Positions 51,639 through 62,187 are shown, counted from the first letter of the stretch. The stretch: 64,000 nucleotides of DNA from Demequina zhanjiangensis (GCF_030418315.1 NZ_JAUHPV010000006.1:1-64000), one strand, 5' to 3'. Notes: generated by a model not told the origin, from the sequence alone. A program made the numbers and translations.

Positions 51639-54413
51639 ATGTCCGCGTCCCCGACGTTGCGCCGCGCCTTCGCGGCGCGCCTCGCCGCCATCGTCGCGCT
51701 CGTCGCGCTCGTCGCGGGAGCGTCGCTCGCACCCGTCCCCGCGCAGGCTGCCGTCAACGCGCCCACGATCGCCGGATCGGGCTCCGAGGTGATGTGCGGC
51801 AGCGACCTCGCCAAGGGCGGCGTGACCGCGACCGCCTCCCACGGCGACGCGTGGGCTGCCGTCGACGGCAACGAGTGGAGCCGTTGGGACTCGGGCGTGA
51901 CAGAGGAGCCGCCCGGATCCGGCAACTGGGTGGGCCGCGACGGCGAGTGGATCAGCGTCGACCTCGGGTCCGAGCGTGCGATCTGCGGCGTGAAGCCCTA
52001 CTGGGAGGCCGCCTACGCTGCGGACTACGACGTGGAGGCCTCGCTCGACGGCGTCGACTGGACGTTGCTCGCCCAGGTACGCGGAGTCGACTCCGCCGGC
52101 GCCGAGCTGACCCGCTTCAGCGCCGTGAACGCGCGCTACCTCCGCCTCACCGCAGTCACCCGCGGCACCCAGTACGGCGTCTCGATCTGGGACATGGAGA
52201 TCCTTGAGCCGCGACTCGTGGACCGCCCCACCACCTCGCTGCTCGGTGACCGCGTCGTCGTGCTCGACCCCACCATGGACGCCGCCGATATCCAGGCGAT
52301 CCTCGACGACACCTTCACCAGCCAGGAGACGAACCAGTTCGGCGACGACCGTTGGCAGTTCGTGTTCCTCCCCGGCTCCTACACGGTCGACGCGCGCGTC
52401 GGCTTCTACACGTCGCTCGCCGGCGCAGGGCTCGACCCCACCGACGTGTCGATCGTGGGCGGAGACTGGGTGGACGCCGACTGGTTCGACATGAACGGCA
52501 CCCAGAACTTCTGGCGCTCCGCCGAGAACCTCTCGTGGACCCCGACCGGCGGCACCGGACGCTGGGCGGTCTCCCAGGCGTCGTCCTTCCGTCGCGTGCA
52601 CGTGGACGGCACGCTTGCACTCGACACCGGGCGCTACGGCTGGATCTCCGGAAGCTTCATCGCCGACACCGAGGTCACCGGCTACGTCACGTCCTACGCG
52701 GAGCAGCAGTCCTACACGCGAGACAGCAGCGTCGACGCCTGGGCCGGCGGCATCTGGAACACCGTCAGCTCAGGACTCAAGGGCGACTACGCCACCGGCA
52801 CGGGACCGGGCGACACCCGCACCACCCTCGCCGCCGCGTCGGCCGCGTGGCCCACGCCTCCCGTGACCGCGCTGCCCACCACCGGGCCCATCGCGGAGAA
52901 GCCCTACCTGCACCTCACCGGCGCGGACATCGAAGCCGCTACCGACTGGGCCGTCCGCGTGCCCGACGTGCGAGACGGCACCGCCGGCACCACCTGGGTC
53001 TTCGGCAGCACGCCGGGCACCGACATCCCGCTCACCGACTTCTTCATCGCCCAGGAAGGCGCCACCGCCACGCAGATCAACGCTGCGCTCGCGGCCGGCC
53101 GCCACGTGCTCTTCGCGCCCGGCATCCACGAGCTCGACCGGACGCTCGAGGTCTCCCAGCCGGGAACGGTCCTCCTGGGGCTCGGCCTCGCCACGCTCGT
53201 TCCGACCGGGGGAGGGTCCGCGATCCACGTCGCCGACGTCGACGGCGTCCGCATCGCCGGACTGCTGCTCGACGCCGCACCCACCGGCTCACCCTCACTG
53301 CTCACCGTCGGCGACGCCGACGCGCACACCGACCACTCCCCAGACCCGATCGTCCTCAGCGACATCTACCTTCGCGTCGGAGGCGCCGGAGCGGGCATCG
53401 TGGACGACGCGCTCGTCATCGCCGCGAACGACACCATCGTCGATCACGTGTGGGCCTGGCGCGCCGACCACGGCACCGGCGTCGGCTGGACCGTCAACAC
53501 CGCCGAGCATGGCCTGGTGGTCGACGGCGACGACGTCTCGATCTACGGCCTCTTCGTGGAGCACTTCCAGGGCTACAACGTGCTCTGGAACGGCGACGGT
53601 GGACGCACAGTGTTCTTCCAGAACGAGCTCCCGTACGACGTCCCCGACCAGGAGACCTGGCAGAACGGCAACAGACGGGGGTACGCCGCCTACAAGGTCG
53701 CGACGGACGTGACCACGCACGAGGCATGGGGCCTCGGCTCCTACAGCAACTTCACCGAGGACACGGAGGAGGACGAGATCACGGTCGACAACGCCTTCGA
53801 GGTGCCGCAGGTGGCAGGCGTCGCCATGCACCGCATGCTCACCGTCTCGCTCGGAGGAGAAGGCATCTTCGAGCACGTGATCAACGGCGTGGGCGACCGG
53901 CAGTTCTCCTCCGACACCGTCCCCACCTACCTCGAGGCCTATCCCACGGGTCCCGACGACCCGATCTTCACGCCCGTCGACCCTGCACCCGAGGCGCCCA
54001 CGCCGGCCTCCGCCCCTGCGGCCCCGGCGTCGATCTCCGCGCCGTCGCTCGACCCGCACAGCGCGCCGGTGCCCGCAGGTGGCCGGATCGCGGTCTCCGG
54101 CGACGGATTCACGCCGGGGGAGGACGTCGTCGTCACCATCGACTCCAAGCCGGCCATCCTCGCCAGGGTCGTCGCGGGGCCCGACGGCGCCTTCCACGCC
54201 GACGTCCCCGTGCCCGACGATCTCTCCACCGGCGAGCACGTGCTGACTGCCACCGGAGTGCTCTCGGGACGCGCCGCGTCGCTCACGATCCAGGTGCAGG
54301 GCCTGCTCGCCGCGACCGGGGCGGGAGAGTTCGCTGCGACGACCGCGGCCGCGCTCGCGCTGCTCGCTGCCGGGCTCGGGCTGCTCGCCGCACGGCGACG
54401 CCTGGGCCGCTGA
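51639..54413 (+). CDS. Secreted, wall-anchored discoidin / parallel beta-helix protein
   Basis: A 924-residue exported protein. A signal peptide ends near AQA at 35-37. Residues 45-190 form an F5/8 type C (discoidin) carbohydrate-binding domain (GDAWAAVDGNEWSRW ... RYLRLTA). Residues 200-760 look like a right-handed beta-helix of the pectate-lyase/GH55 sort that is often mislabelled adenylyl cyclase. An Ig-like domain follows (about 805-885). The C-terminus has LAATG at 890-894, a hydrophobic helix and RRR, which fits the LAxTG signal of class E sortases. It probably binds or degrades a polysaccharide at the cell surface. Confidence 0.83.
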   Translation: MSASPTLRRAFAARLAAIVALVALVAGASLAPVPAQAAVNAPTIAGSGSEVMCGSDLAKGGVTATASHGDAWAAVDGNEWSRWDSGVTEEPPGSGNWVGRDGEWISVDLGSERAICGVKPYWEAAYAADYDVEASLDGVDWTLLAQVRGVDSAGAELTRFSAVNARYLRLTAVTRGTQYGVSIWDMEILEPRLVDRPTTSLLGDRVVVLDPTMDAADIQAILDDTFTSQETNQFGDDRWQFVFLPGSYTVDARVGFYTSLAGAGLDPTDVSIVGGDWVDADWFDMNGTQNFWRSAENLSWTPTGGTGRWAVSQASSFRRVHVDGTLALDTGRYGWISGSFIADTEVTGYVTSYAEQQSYTRDSSVDAWAGGIWNTVSSGLKGDYATGTGPGDTRTTLAAASAAWPTPPVTALPTTGPIAEKPYLHLTGADIEAATDWAVRVPDVRDGTAGTTWVFGSTPGTDIPLTDFFIAQEGATATQINAALAAGRHVLFAPGIHELDRTLEVSQPGTVLLGLGLATLVPTGGGSAIHVADVDGVRIAGLLLDAAPTGSPSLLTVGDADAHTDHSPDPIVLSDIYLRVGGAGAGIVDDALVIAANDTIVDHVWAWRADHGTGVGWTVNTAEHGLVVDGDDVSIYGLFVEHFQGYNVLWNGDGGRTVFFQNELPYDVPDQETWQNGNRRGYAAYKVATDVTTHEAWGLGSYSNFTEDTEEDEITVDNAFEVPQVAGVAMHRMLTVSLGGEGIFEHVINGVGDRQFSSDTVPTYLEAYPTGPDDPIFTPVDPAPEAPTPASAPAAPASISAPSLDPHSAPVPAGGRIAVSGDGFTPGEDVVVTIDSKPAILARVVAGPDGAFHADVPVPDDLSTGEHVLTATGVLSGRAASLTIQVQGLLAATGAGEFAATTAAALALLAAGLGLLAARRRLGR

Positions 54414-54492
54414 GCCGAACGCAGCCCGTCACAGCCCGTCGCAGCCCCAAGGTCCCGTGGGGGCGACCCGCAGCGCCTGCAAGTATGGAGCG

Positions 54493-55086
54493 ATGAGCCT
54501 CACACCGCTCCGCCGCGCCGTCCTCGCAGTCGCCCTCATCAACCTGGGCTACGCGATCATCGAGTTCACGGTCGCCAGGCTCATCGGCTCCGTCTCGCTC
54601 ATGGCCGACTCGATCGACTTCCTCGAGGACGCGATCCTCAACCTCCTGATCTTCTTCGCGGCCGCCTGGTCGCTCCAACGGCGCGCCAGGATCGGGCATG
54701 TGCTCGCGCTCGTCATCCTCGTGCCCGCCGCCGCGACGGTGGTCACCGCGGTCGTCAAGATCCTGGACCCCACCCGACCCGACACGATCCCCCTCACGGT
54801 CACCGCCCTTGGCGCGCTGCTGGCGAACCTCGTCGCCGCCTCGATACTCGTCCGGCACCGTCACCAGGGTGGCTCGCTCGCGCGTGCCGCCTGGCTCTCC
54901 GCCCGCAACGACGCGCTCGCCAACGTCGCCGTGATCGCAGCCGCGCTCGTCGCCCTGGCGTGGGTCTCGGGCTGGCCCGACATCATCGTCGGCCTGGGCA
55001 TCGGCCTGCTCAACGCCGACGCCGGCGTGAAGGTGTGGCGCGCCGCCTCCGCCGAGCGCCTTGAAGCGAGGAAGGCCGAGGCCTGA
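54493..55086 (+). CDS. Short CDF-like membrane protein without cytoplasmic domain
   Basis: A 197-residue protein resembling the transmembrane part of cation diffusion facilitators, with six membrane segments. The TM2 metal motif reads ADSIDFLED, giving D42 and D46 in place of HxxxD. The TM5 motif reads SARNDALAN, giving S136 and D140, so one ligand is weak. The C-terminal metal-binding domain is missing; the chain stops just after TM6. A DxxxD site recalls iron/manganese transporters. AAGTAT lies six bases before the ATG. It could also be a non-transporting relative. Confidence 0.75.
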   Translation: MSLTPLRRAVLAVALINLGYAIIEFTVARLIGSVSLMADSIDFLEDAILNLLIFFAAAWSLQRRARIGHVLALVILVPAAATVVTAVVKILDPTRPDTIPLTVTALGALLANLVAASILVRHRHQGGSLARAAWLSARNDALANVAVIAAALVALAWVSGWPDIIVGLGIGLLNADAGVKVWRAASAERLEARKAEA

Positions 55087-55149
55087 CGCCAGCCCGTCCG
55101 CCCACCGCGAACCCGGCCCCTCCGATTGGGGTCGAGCGCCCATCCCTTA

Positions 55150-55155
55150 TAGGAT
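55150..55155 (+). promoter_or_regulatory. -10 element of the trigger factor gene
   Basis: TAGGAT within TTATAGGAT is the clearest -10 upstream of tig and implies a leader of about 60 bases ending at AGGAG and the GTG start. Confidence 0.45.
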
Positions 55156-55223
55156 GTTGTGGTTGCCCGCGCGCGGGCCTACCCGGCACCCGGGCCAAAT
55201 CCCACCCAATCAGGAGTTTTTCT

Positions 55224-56594
55224 GTGACCAGCGCCCTCGAGAAGATCGACGACACGACCGTCAAGCTGACGGTCACCCTGACCGAGGAGGACCTCAAGCC
55301 CTCGCTCGACCACGCCTACAAGCACGTGGGCGAGCAGGTGACCATCCCCGGCTTCCGCAAGGGCAAGGTCCCGCCGCGCATCCTCGAGCAGCGCGTCGGC
55401 AAGGGCGCCATCATCGAGCACGCCGTCAACGACGGCCTGCCCGGCTGGTACTCCGCCGCGGTCGAGGAGCAGGGCATCCGCCCCTTCGGCCAGCCCGAGG
55501 TCGAGGTCACCAAGATCCCCGGCGCCGTCGAGGGCGACGAGGGCCTTGAGTTCACCGCCACCGTGGAGATCCGCCCCGAGGTCGACATCCCCGCCGCGGA
55601 CACCCTGACCATCACCGTCGAGCCCATCGAGGTCTCCGACGAGGACGTCCAGGAGCGTCTCGACAACCTGCGCGAGCGCTTCGGCTCGCTCAAGACCGTC
55701 GACCGTCCCGCCGCCGACCGCGACTTCGTCACCATCGACCTCGCCGCCGTGGTCGACGGCAACGACGTCGACTCCGTGCAGGGCACCTCGTACCAGATCG
55801 GCGAGGGCAACATGCTCGAGGGCCTCGACGAGGCCATCACCGGCCTGTCCGCCGACGAGGAGACCACCTACGAGGGTCCGCTCGCCGCAGGCGACTTCGC
55901 CGGCCAGACCGCCACCATCACCGTCAAGGTCACCGCCGTCAAGGAGCGCGAGCTCCCCGAGGCCGACGACGACTTCGCTCAGCTCGCCTCCGAGTTCGAC
56001 ACCATCGAGGAGCTCAAGGCGGACCTGGTCGAGCAGACCAAGCGCATCAAGACCAACAACCAGGCCATGGAGGCCCGCGAGAAGCTGCTCGAGGCCCTCA
56101 CCGAGGCCGTCGGCGAGTTCCCGCTCCCGCAGAAGGTCATCGAGGCCGAGGTGCACCAGCACCTCGAGAACGAGAACCGCCTCGAGGACGACGAGCACCG
56201 CGCCGAGGTCACCACCGAGGCCCACACCGCGCTGCGCACCCAGATCCTCCTCGACACCCTCGCGGACGACCTGGACATCCAGGTCGAGCAGCAGGAGCTG
56301 CTCGACTACCTGCTGAACGCCTCGCGTCAGTACGGCATGGACCCGGGCCAGTTCATCCAGCAGATCGAGCAGGCCGGCCAGATCCCCGCGATCGTCGCCG
56401 AGGTCGCGCGCTCCAAGGCCACCGCCTACGCGCTGCGCCGCGCCACCGTCGTCGACACCGCCGGTGCCGCCGTGGACCTGTCCGCTGTGATCGGCTCGCT
56501 CGAGGACGAGAACAAGGACGACTCGGAGATCAACGCCGAGGCCGCCGCCGCGATGGTCGCCGAGGCCGCCGGCGAGACCGCCGACGAGAAGTAA
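55224..56594 (+). CDS. tig: Trigger factor, ribosome-bound chaperone
   Basis: A 456-residue chaperone and prolyl isomerase that meets nascent chains at the ribosome exit. The ribosome-binding signature is GFRKGKVP at 43-50. The PPIase domain (about 150-240) and the C-terminal arms follow, ending in an acidic tail rich in E and A. The GTG start follows AGGAG. It is the first of the proteostasis genes in this block; clpP1, clpP2 and clpX lie downstream, as in most actinobacteria. Confidence 0.95.
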   Translation: MTSALEKIDDTTVKLTVTLTEEDLKPSLDHAYKHVGEQVTIPGFRKGKVPPRILEQRVGKGAIIEHAVNDGLPGWYSAAVEEQGIRPFGQPEVEVTKIPGAVEGDEGLEFTATVEIRPEVDIPAADTLTITVEPIEVSDEDVQERLDNLRERFGSLKTVDRPAADRDFVTIDLAAVVDGNDVDSVQGTSYQIGEGNMLEGLDEAITGLSADEETTYEGPLAAGDFAGQTATITVKVTAVKERELPEADDDFAQLASEFDTIEELKADLVEQTKRIKTNNQAMEAREKLLEALTEAVGEFPLPQKVIEAEVHQHLENENRLEDDEHRAEVTTEAHTALRTQILLDTLADDLDIQVEQQELLDYLLNASRQYGMDPGQFIQQIEQAGQIPAIVAEVARSKATAYALRRATVVDTAGAAVDLSAVIGSLEDENKDDSEINAEAAAAMVAEAAGETADEK

Positions 56595-56608
56595 CTCCTC
56601 ATACGACG

Positions 56609-56647
56609 AAGGCCCCCGACCTCCACATGGAGGTCGGGGGCCTTTCT
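56609..56647 (+). terminator. Terminator after tig
   Basis: Perfect 16-base arms starting AAGGCCCCCGACC flank the loop ACAT and end in CCTT followed by TCT, 15 bases after the stop. Confidence 0.9.
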
Positions 56648-56714
56648 CGTGCCGTCGTGTGCGCGGTGGCGCGGGCTCCGGCCCGTGCCGTGCTTCGTGC
56701 CGCCGTGCGCGCCG

Positions 56715-57056
56715 TCAGGCTCTGAGCAGGATCATCGTGAGCGGGACGTACGCCGCGAGCCCGATCGCGGAGATCGCCAGCGCCGCGATCGCTGCGCCGC
56801 GCGAGTCAGCATGACCCGCCTTCGCCGCGCGCAGACCGACGACCGCCATGACGATCGCCGCGACGTGCACCAGGACCGAGACGTAGGGCAGGAAGAGCCC
56901 GCCGATCGACATCCACAGCGCCGCACGGTTCATCCCGGTACGGTCCGCCTTGCGGGCGGCCGCATGGCCCTCCTCTTCCGGCGCGTTGGCGGCCTGCCAC
57001 GGCCCCATTCCGAACGGTCCGCGCTGATTGCGCTCGAACTGCAGGTGCTCTTCCAC
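56715..57056 (-). CDS. DUF4190-like two-helix membrane protein
   Basis: A 113-residue protein. A charged N-terminus of about 45 residues is followed by ALWMSIGGLFLPYVSVLVHV, the small polar loop GLRAAKAGHADSRG, and a second hydrophobic segment ending the chain. This is the layout of DUF4190 proteins. It is related to the larger protein at 57246-57860. Function is unknown. Confidence 0.7.
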   Translation of the reverse strand: MEEHLQFERNQRGPFGMGPWQAANAPEEEGHAAARKADRTGMNRAALWMSIGGLFLPYVSVLVHVAAIVMAVVGLRAAKAGHADSRGAAIAALAISAIGLAAYVPLTMILLRA

Positions 57057-57245
57057 CGTCGTGCTCCTTGTCCGGACGCCCCCTGCGTCCCACCCGTCCG
57101 ACGCTAGCCGACGGGCTGTGCCACCGCGTCAGCCGCGCGGAGGACAGCCCTGCGGCACGCATCCGCCAGCCGGATGGTCGTGCGCGCGGACGATTCTCGG
57201 TCGAACCGGGCAGGCTCGCCGAGGACCGTCTCAGAGCGCCCCGGC

Positions 57246-57860
57246 CTATGCCGCCATCCCGTAGGTGGTCTCGGCCGTGCACCAGTCCGCCGGGTTGCTG
57301 CCGCCGCACTCGTTCGCGATCCAGCCGATGAAGACGAAGAAGGCGATCGTCGCCAGGATGCCGAGCACCAGCAGCGCGTAGCCGATGATCAGGCCCGCAA
57401 GGCCCTGACCCCTGTTGTCGGCCTCGCCGCGCTTCGCGGCGCTCAGGCTCAGATGGCCGAACACGATGCCCGCGATCGCCGTGATGCCCGTCACCAGGCC
57501 CAGGAGGGACAGCACCAGCGAGGTGGTGCCCATCCAGTTCTTCTCACGTCCAGCGATGGGGCCGGCGGGCGCCGCATAGGGCTGTGCCGGGTAAGGCTGG
57601 GCGTACGGCTGCTGAGGCTGGCCCTGCGGCGGCTGCTGCGCGTACTGCTGCTGCGCATACTGCGGCTGGCCCGGCTGGGCGTACTGCTGTTGCGCGTAGG
57701 GCTGACCATACGGCTGTCCAGGCGCGGCGTATGGCTGCTGCGGCTGCTGCGGCGGCGTCGGCTCACCTGGCTGCCCCTGAGCCGGCTGCTCAGGCTGCGG
57801 CGGGGGAGCGGGCGCGTCCTCCGGTCGCTGCTGGAACGGGTCCTCGGGCGTCGAGCTCAT
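57246..57860 (-). CDS. DUF4190 membrane protein with QP-rich N-terminus
   Basis: A 204-residue protein. Residues 1-105 are a low-complexity region of repeated QPYAQ/QPQQP units that should be disordered and cytoplasmic. Two membrane segments then frame the DUF4190 core LVLSLLGLVTGI ... LSLSAAKRGEADNRGQGLA, and a short tail with two cysteines follows. GAGGAGG precedes the ATG at 57860. Proteins of this form may tether or cluster partners through the disordered tail; this is inference. Confidence 0.8.
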   Translation of the reverse strand: MSSTPEDPFQQRPEDAPAPPPQPEQPAQGQPGEPTPPQQPQQPYAAPGQPYGQPYAQQQYAQPGQPQYAQQQYAQQPPQGQPQQPYAQPYPAQPYAAPAGPIAGREKNWMGTTSLVLSLLGLVTGITAIAGIVFGHLSLSAAKRGEADNRGQGLAGLIIGYALLVLGILATIAFFVFIGWIANECGGSNPADWCTAETTYGMAA

Positions 57861-58123
57861 GATGTCCTCCTCTGTCGAGACGTCCTCTGCTCTCGACGCT
57901 ACCCACGCCACCCCGCGCCTGCATCGTCCTCCCGCCCGATCTGCGCGGCCCCGTCGTCAGGGAACGCCCCGACAGGGTTCCCCGACCGTCGGCAGACCCC
58001 TCCCGCCACAGCCGTCCTCCCAGGGAAGCGCGCCACAACGTCGGCCACTGCGTCGGGCCCGTGAGGCGTTCACCCCGTAGCGAAACGGCGTGATTTTCGG
58101 CATGAGGTGCCCCTCCGCGCCGT

Positions 58124-58129
58124 TAGGTT
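58124..58129 (+). promoter_or_regulatory. -10 element of the clpP1-clpP2 operon
   Basis: TAGGTT at 58124-58129 would start a message about 24 bases before the clpP1 GTG. A weak imperfect palindrome (TTCAC ... GCGAA, 58069-58084) lies upstream; it does not match the known ClgR box well. Confidence 0.45.
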
Positions 58130-58159
58130 TGACGCAAGACGCGAGAAGGAAGGACCAGC

Positions 58160-58774
58160 GTGAACGAGATCACGGCACGCTCCGAAGGCACGGGGATGGC
58201 GCTCAACGACTCCATCTTCAACCGCCTGCTGCGAGAGCGGATCATCTGGCTGGGCGACGAGGTTCGCGATGACAACGCGAACGCCATCTGCGCCCAGATG
58301 ATGCTCCTCGCGGCCGAGGACCCGGACAAGGACATCTACCTGTACATCAACAGCCCCGGCGGCTCCATCACCGCGGGCATGGCGATCTACGACACCATGC
58401 AGTACATCAAGCCCGACGTGGCGACCGTCGCCATGGGCATGGCCGCGTCCATGGGACAGTTCCTGCTGTCCTCCGGCGCGCCCGGCAAGCGATACGCGAC
58501 GCCCCACGCCCGCGTCATGATGCACCAGCCCTCGGGTGGCATCTACGGCACGGCCACGGACATCCGCATCAACGCCGAGCTGATCATGCACATGAAGAAG
58601 ACGCTCGCCTCGCTGACCGCCGAGCAGACCGGCAAGACGCTCGAGCAGATCAACAAGGACGCGGACCGCGACCGCTGGTTCACCGCCGACGAGGCGCTGG
58701 AGTACGGCTTCGTGGACAAGGTCATCAAGCACGCCGCTGAGGCGGGCGACAAGTCGCAGGGAGGCAAGGCGTGA
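58160..58774 (+). CDS. clpP1: ATP-dependent Clp protease proteolytic subunit 1
   Basis: A 204-residue serine protease subunit. The triad is S97 (MAASMGQ), H122 (MMHQPSGG) and D171 (DADRD). Fourteen subunits of ClpP1 and ClpP2 assemble into a barrel that needs ClpX or ClpC to feed it. The GTG start follows GAAGGAAGGA. It overlaps clpP2 by four bases (GTGA), so the pair is translated together. The region 57861-58159 upstream holds only its promoter. Confidence 0.95.
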   Translation: MNEITARSEGTGMALNDSIFNRLLRERIIWLGDEVRDDNANAICAQMMLLAAEDPDKDIYLYINSPGGSITAGMAIYDTMQYIKPDVATVAMGMAASMGQFLLSSGAPGKRYATPHARVMMHQPSGGIYGTATDIRINAELIMHMKKTLASLTAEQTGKTLEQINKDADRDRWFTADEALEYGFVDKVIKHAAEAGDKSQGGKA

Positions 58775-59490
58775 GCAGCTCCGAGTACCAGGCCATCCAG
58801 GCCGCGGCACGCACCGCGGGAACCCTCGGCGGAGCCGCGGGCTTCGGAGGCGCGGCACCCGCCGGCCCCGACTCGCGCTACATCCTGCCCCAGTTCGAGG
58901 AGCGCACGGCCTACGGCTTCAAGCGACAGGACCCGTACGCGAAGCTGTTCGAGGACCGCATCGTGTTCCTCGGCGTCCAGATCGACGACGCGTCCGCTGA
59001 CGACGTCATGGCGCAGCTCCTCGTGCTCGAGTCCCAGGACCCCGACCGCGACATCAAGATCTACATCAACTCGCCCGGTGGCTCGCAGACCGCGCTCACC
59101 GCGATCTACGACACCATGCAGTACGTGAAGCCGCACATCCAGACGGTGTGCCTCGGCCAGGCGGCCTCCGCCGCCGCGGTGCTGCTCGCAGCCGGACAGC
59201 CCGGACAGCGCCTCGCGCTGCCCAACGCTCGCGTGATGATCCACCAGCCGCGCATCGAGGGCGGCTCCCGTGCGCAGGCCTCGGACATCGAGATCTACGC
59301 CGAGGAGATCCTCCGCATGCGTGAGTGGCTCGAGAACACGCTCGCCCTCCACTCGGGTCAGACCCCCGAGAAGGTGCGCGAGGACATCGAGCGCGACACG
59401 TTCCTCTCGGCCGCGGAGGCCAAGGAGTACGGGCTCGTCGACGAGGTGCTGGAGTCGCGCAAGTCACAGGCGCTTGCAGCCAAGGCCTGA
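58771..59490 (+). CDS. clpP2: ATP-dependent Clp protease proteolytic subunit 2
   Basis: A 239-residue partner of ClpP1. The triad is S133 (GQAASAAAV), H158 ([10 protein letters not shown]) and D209 (DIERDT). About 35 extra glycine/alanine-rich residues precede the first helix, longer than in ClpP1 and probably removed by processing. The GTG start overlaps the clpP1 stop. Confidence 0.95.
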   Translation: MSSSEYQAIQAAARTAGTLGGAAGFGGAAPAGPDSRYILPQFEERTAYGFKRQDPYAKLFEDRIVFLGVQIDDASADDVMAQLLVLESQDPDRDIKIYINSPGGSQTALTAIYDTMQYVKPHIQTVCLGQAASAAAVLLAAGQPGQRLALPNARVMIHQPRIEGGSRAQASDIEIYAEEILRMREWLENTLALHSGQTPEKVREDIERDTFLSAAEAKEYGLVDEVLESRKSQALAAKA

Positions 59491-59514
59491 CTGCCGATAA
59501 TTCGGTAGAAGAGG

Positions 59515-59547
59515 GGGACCCCAGGGTGACAACTCTGGGGTCCCTTT
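59515..59547 (+). terminator. Terminator after clpP2
   Basis: Arms GGGACCCCAG and CTGGGGTCCC with a ten-base loop, followed by TTT, lie 25 bases after the stop. Confidence 0.8.
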
Positions 59548-59649
59548 CGTCCTTGCCGAAGCGTCGTCCCCACGGCGGCGCGTCGATCGGGTGCCTGTCA
59601 CACCGGATAGGTAGCCTGGAGGACGATGGCACGGTTGGAAGGAGACCGT

Positions 59650-60912
<1,263 letters not shown>

Positions 60913-60930
60913 CCCTCGCCCCTCTCAAAG

Positions 60931-60964
60931 CGGGTACATGGTGGTCGCCCACCGGGTACATGGT
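60931..60964. repeat. Left repeat of the clpX-valS cassette
   Basis: CGGGTACATGGT occurs at 60931-60942 and 60953-60964, a 22-base period. The second copy lies in GCCCACCGGGTACATGGTTG (60947-60966), which is the inverse of 62166-62185 with one mismatch. Confidence 0.85.
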
Positions 60965-61133
60965 TGGCTCTCACGGGGTGGGTTGTTGTCGCACTCCGGA
61001 AGCTCACTGTCGTCGTCTAGGCAAATGCACCAGAAGTTCGCGCATCGTCCCAAGGACGGCGTGGCGTCGCGTTCTCCACTGCCGGCGCCGCCACGACACA
61101 TGTGGGTTCGCCCGGACGGGTATCACCGTTCTC

Positions 61134-62090
61134 ATGACTCACCTGAGAGCGATGCCGAGCCCTACCCAGAGCCTCCTCGCCGCGATCCGCTCGGAGCCGC
61201 GCGCGTTCACGTTCAGGGAGCTCACCGGGATCGCCACTGCGCGACGAGTGCGGACCGCGATCCAGCGAGGCGTGATCACACGGATCCTTCCAGACGCCTA
61301 CGTGGCTACAAGGTTCGCGGAGGACTTCCGGGCCAGGGCCGACGCTGTGCTCCTGTGGGCTGGTCCTGGCGCGGCGCTCGTGGGCGCGGCAGGTCTGCAT
61401 GTGTGGGGATTCCTTGAACACCCACCGACCTCGATCGAGGTGATGGTGCCGCACCCCGACCATCCACGTGCACCTACATGGGTCCACGTCAGGAGGCGCG
61501 TGAGAATGCCCGAGACGGTCCGAGTACGGGGCTTCACGGTGCTGGATGCGGCCGACGCGATCGTGGCGGGGTACGGAAGCCTCGAGATCGGCGAACGTGC
61601 CGAGACGTTCTATCGGGCGGTACGAAGCCGCATCGTGTCGCCTGAGTCCCTGGCGGACGCCCTTGAGAGAACCCCGCGCGTGCGAAACCGTCGCGAACTG
61701 ATGCTGAGAATCGCCGCCGCGGGTGCTGGCGTCGAGAGCTACCTGGAAGAGCACGGCCTCAGGAGGGTCTTCACCGAGCGGGAGTTCCCCCAGTTGCACC
61801 GGCAGCATCGAGTGCGGGTCGGCGCAGCCGTCTACCGGACCGACATGTTCGATCGCGCGACCCGAACAGCCGTAGAGCTGGATGGTGCGCAGTTCCACGG
61901 CTCGGCAAGGGCGCGGATGCGGGATCAGCAACGCGATGAAGCGCTCGCCAGCATCGGTGTTCTCACCTTGCGGTTCTCGTATCGGGACATCATCGACCGG
62001 CCCGAGTGGTGCAAGGACACGTTGAGGCGAGTCCTTGAGGACCGACAGCCAACACCGCGTGATGCTTCCGAGGAGGCCGACCTGGCCTAG
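61134..62090 (+). CDS. AbiEi/DUF559-like protein in a repeat-bounded unit
   Basis: A 318-residue protein. The N-terminal 60 residues (FRELTGIATARRVRTAIQRGVITRIL) are a winged-helix of the AbiEi-antitoxin type. The middle resembles the AbiEi C-terminal fold. The end (about 240-300) is a DUF559/Vsr-like nuclease fold with E248-x-D250 in TAVELDGAQFH and RDEALASIGVLTLRF. No cognate AbiEii toxin is beside it. The start at 61134 is the second-best of two ATGs (the other at 61152). It lies inside a 1.24-kb unit bounded by inverted repeats, between clpX and valS, which are normally close neighbours. Confidence 0.7.
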   Translation: MTHLRAMPSPTQSLLAAIRSEPRAFTFRELTGIATARRVRTAIQRGVITRILPDAYVATRFAEDFRARADAVLLWAGPGAALVGAAGLHVWGFLEHPPTSIEVMVPHPDHPRAPTWVHVRRRVRMPETVRVRGFTVLDAADAIVAGYGSLEIGERAETFYRAVRSRIVSPESLADALERTPRVRNRRELMLRIAAAGAGVESYLEEHGLRRVFTEREFPQLHRQHRVRVGAAVYRTDMFDRATRTAVELDGAQFHGSARARMRDQQRDEALASIGVLTLRFSYRDIIDRPEWCKDTLRRVLEDRQPTPRDASEEADLA

Positions 62091-62092
62091 CG

Positions 62093-62135
62093 ATGACGAA
62101 GGCGGGTCCTCGTGAGAGGGACCCGCCTTCGTCAT
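62093..62135. terminator. Bidirectional terminator between the cassette gene and valS
   Basis: Perfect 17-base arms starting ATGACGAAGGCGGG and ending CCCGCCTTCGTCAT flank a nine-base loop. It begins two bases after the cassette gene stop and lies before the valS stop on the other strand. Confidence 0.85.
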
Positions 62136-62138
62136 GTC

Positions 62139-62185
62139 GCCGACAACCACGTACCCGGTTGCCGACAACCAGGTACCCGGTGGGC
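62139..62185. repeat. Right repeat of the clpX-valS cassette
   Basis: GCCGACAACCA occurs at 62139 and 62161, again a 22-base period, each followed by a GTACCCGG core. CAACCAGGTACCCGGTGGGC at 62166-62185 is the inverse of the left repeat. It ends two bases before the valS stop codon. Confidence 0.85.
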
Positions 62186-62187
62186 TG

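Noticed and set aside
58069..58084. ClgR box before clpP1
   Set aside because: TTCAC and GCGAA form only an imperfect palindrome and do not fit the CGCYNANRGCG core well, so it is not listed as a site.
61134..62090. Complete AbiE toxin-antitoxin pair
   Set aside because: Only an AbiEi-like protein is present; no nucleotidyltransferase AbiEii gene lies on either side.
60931..62185. 22-base period repeats considered as CRISPR or a replication origin
   Set aside because: Only two copies at each end, in opposite orientation, with no spacers and no dnaA-type context.
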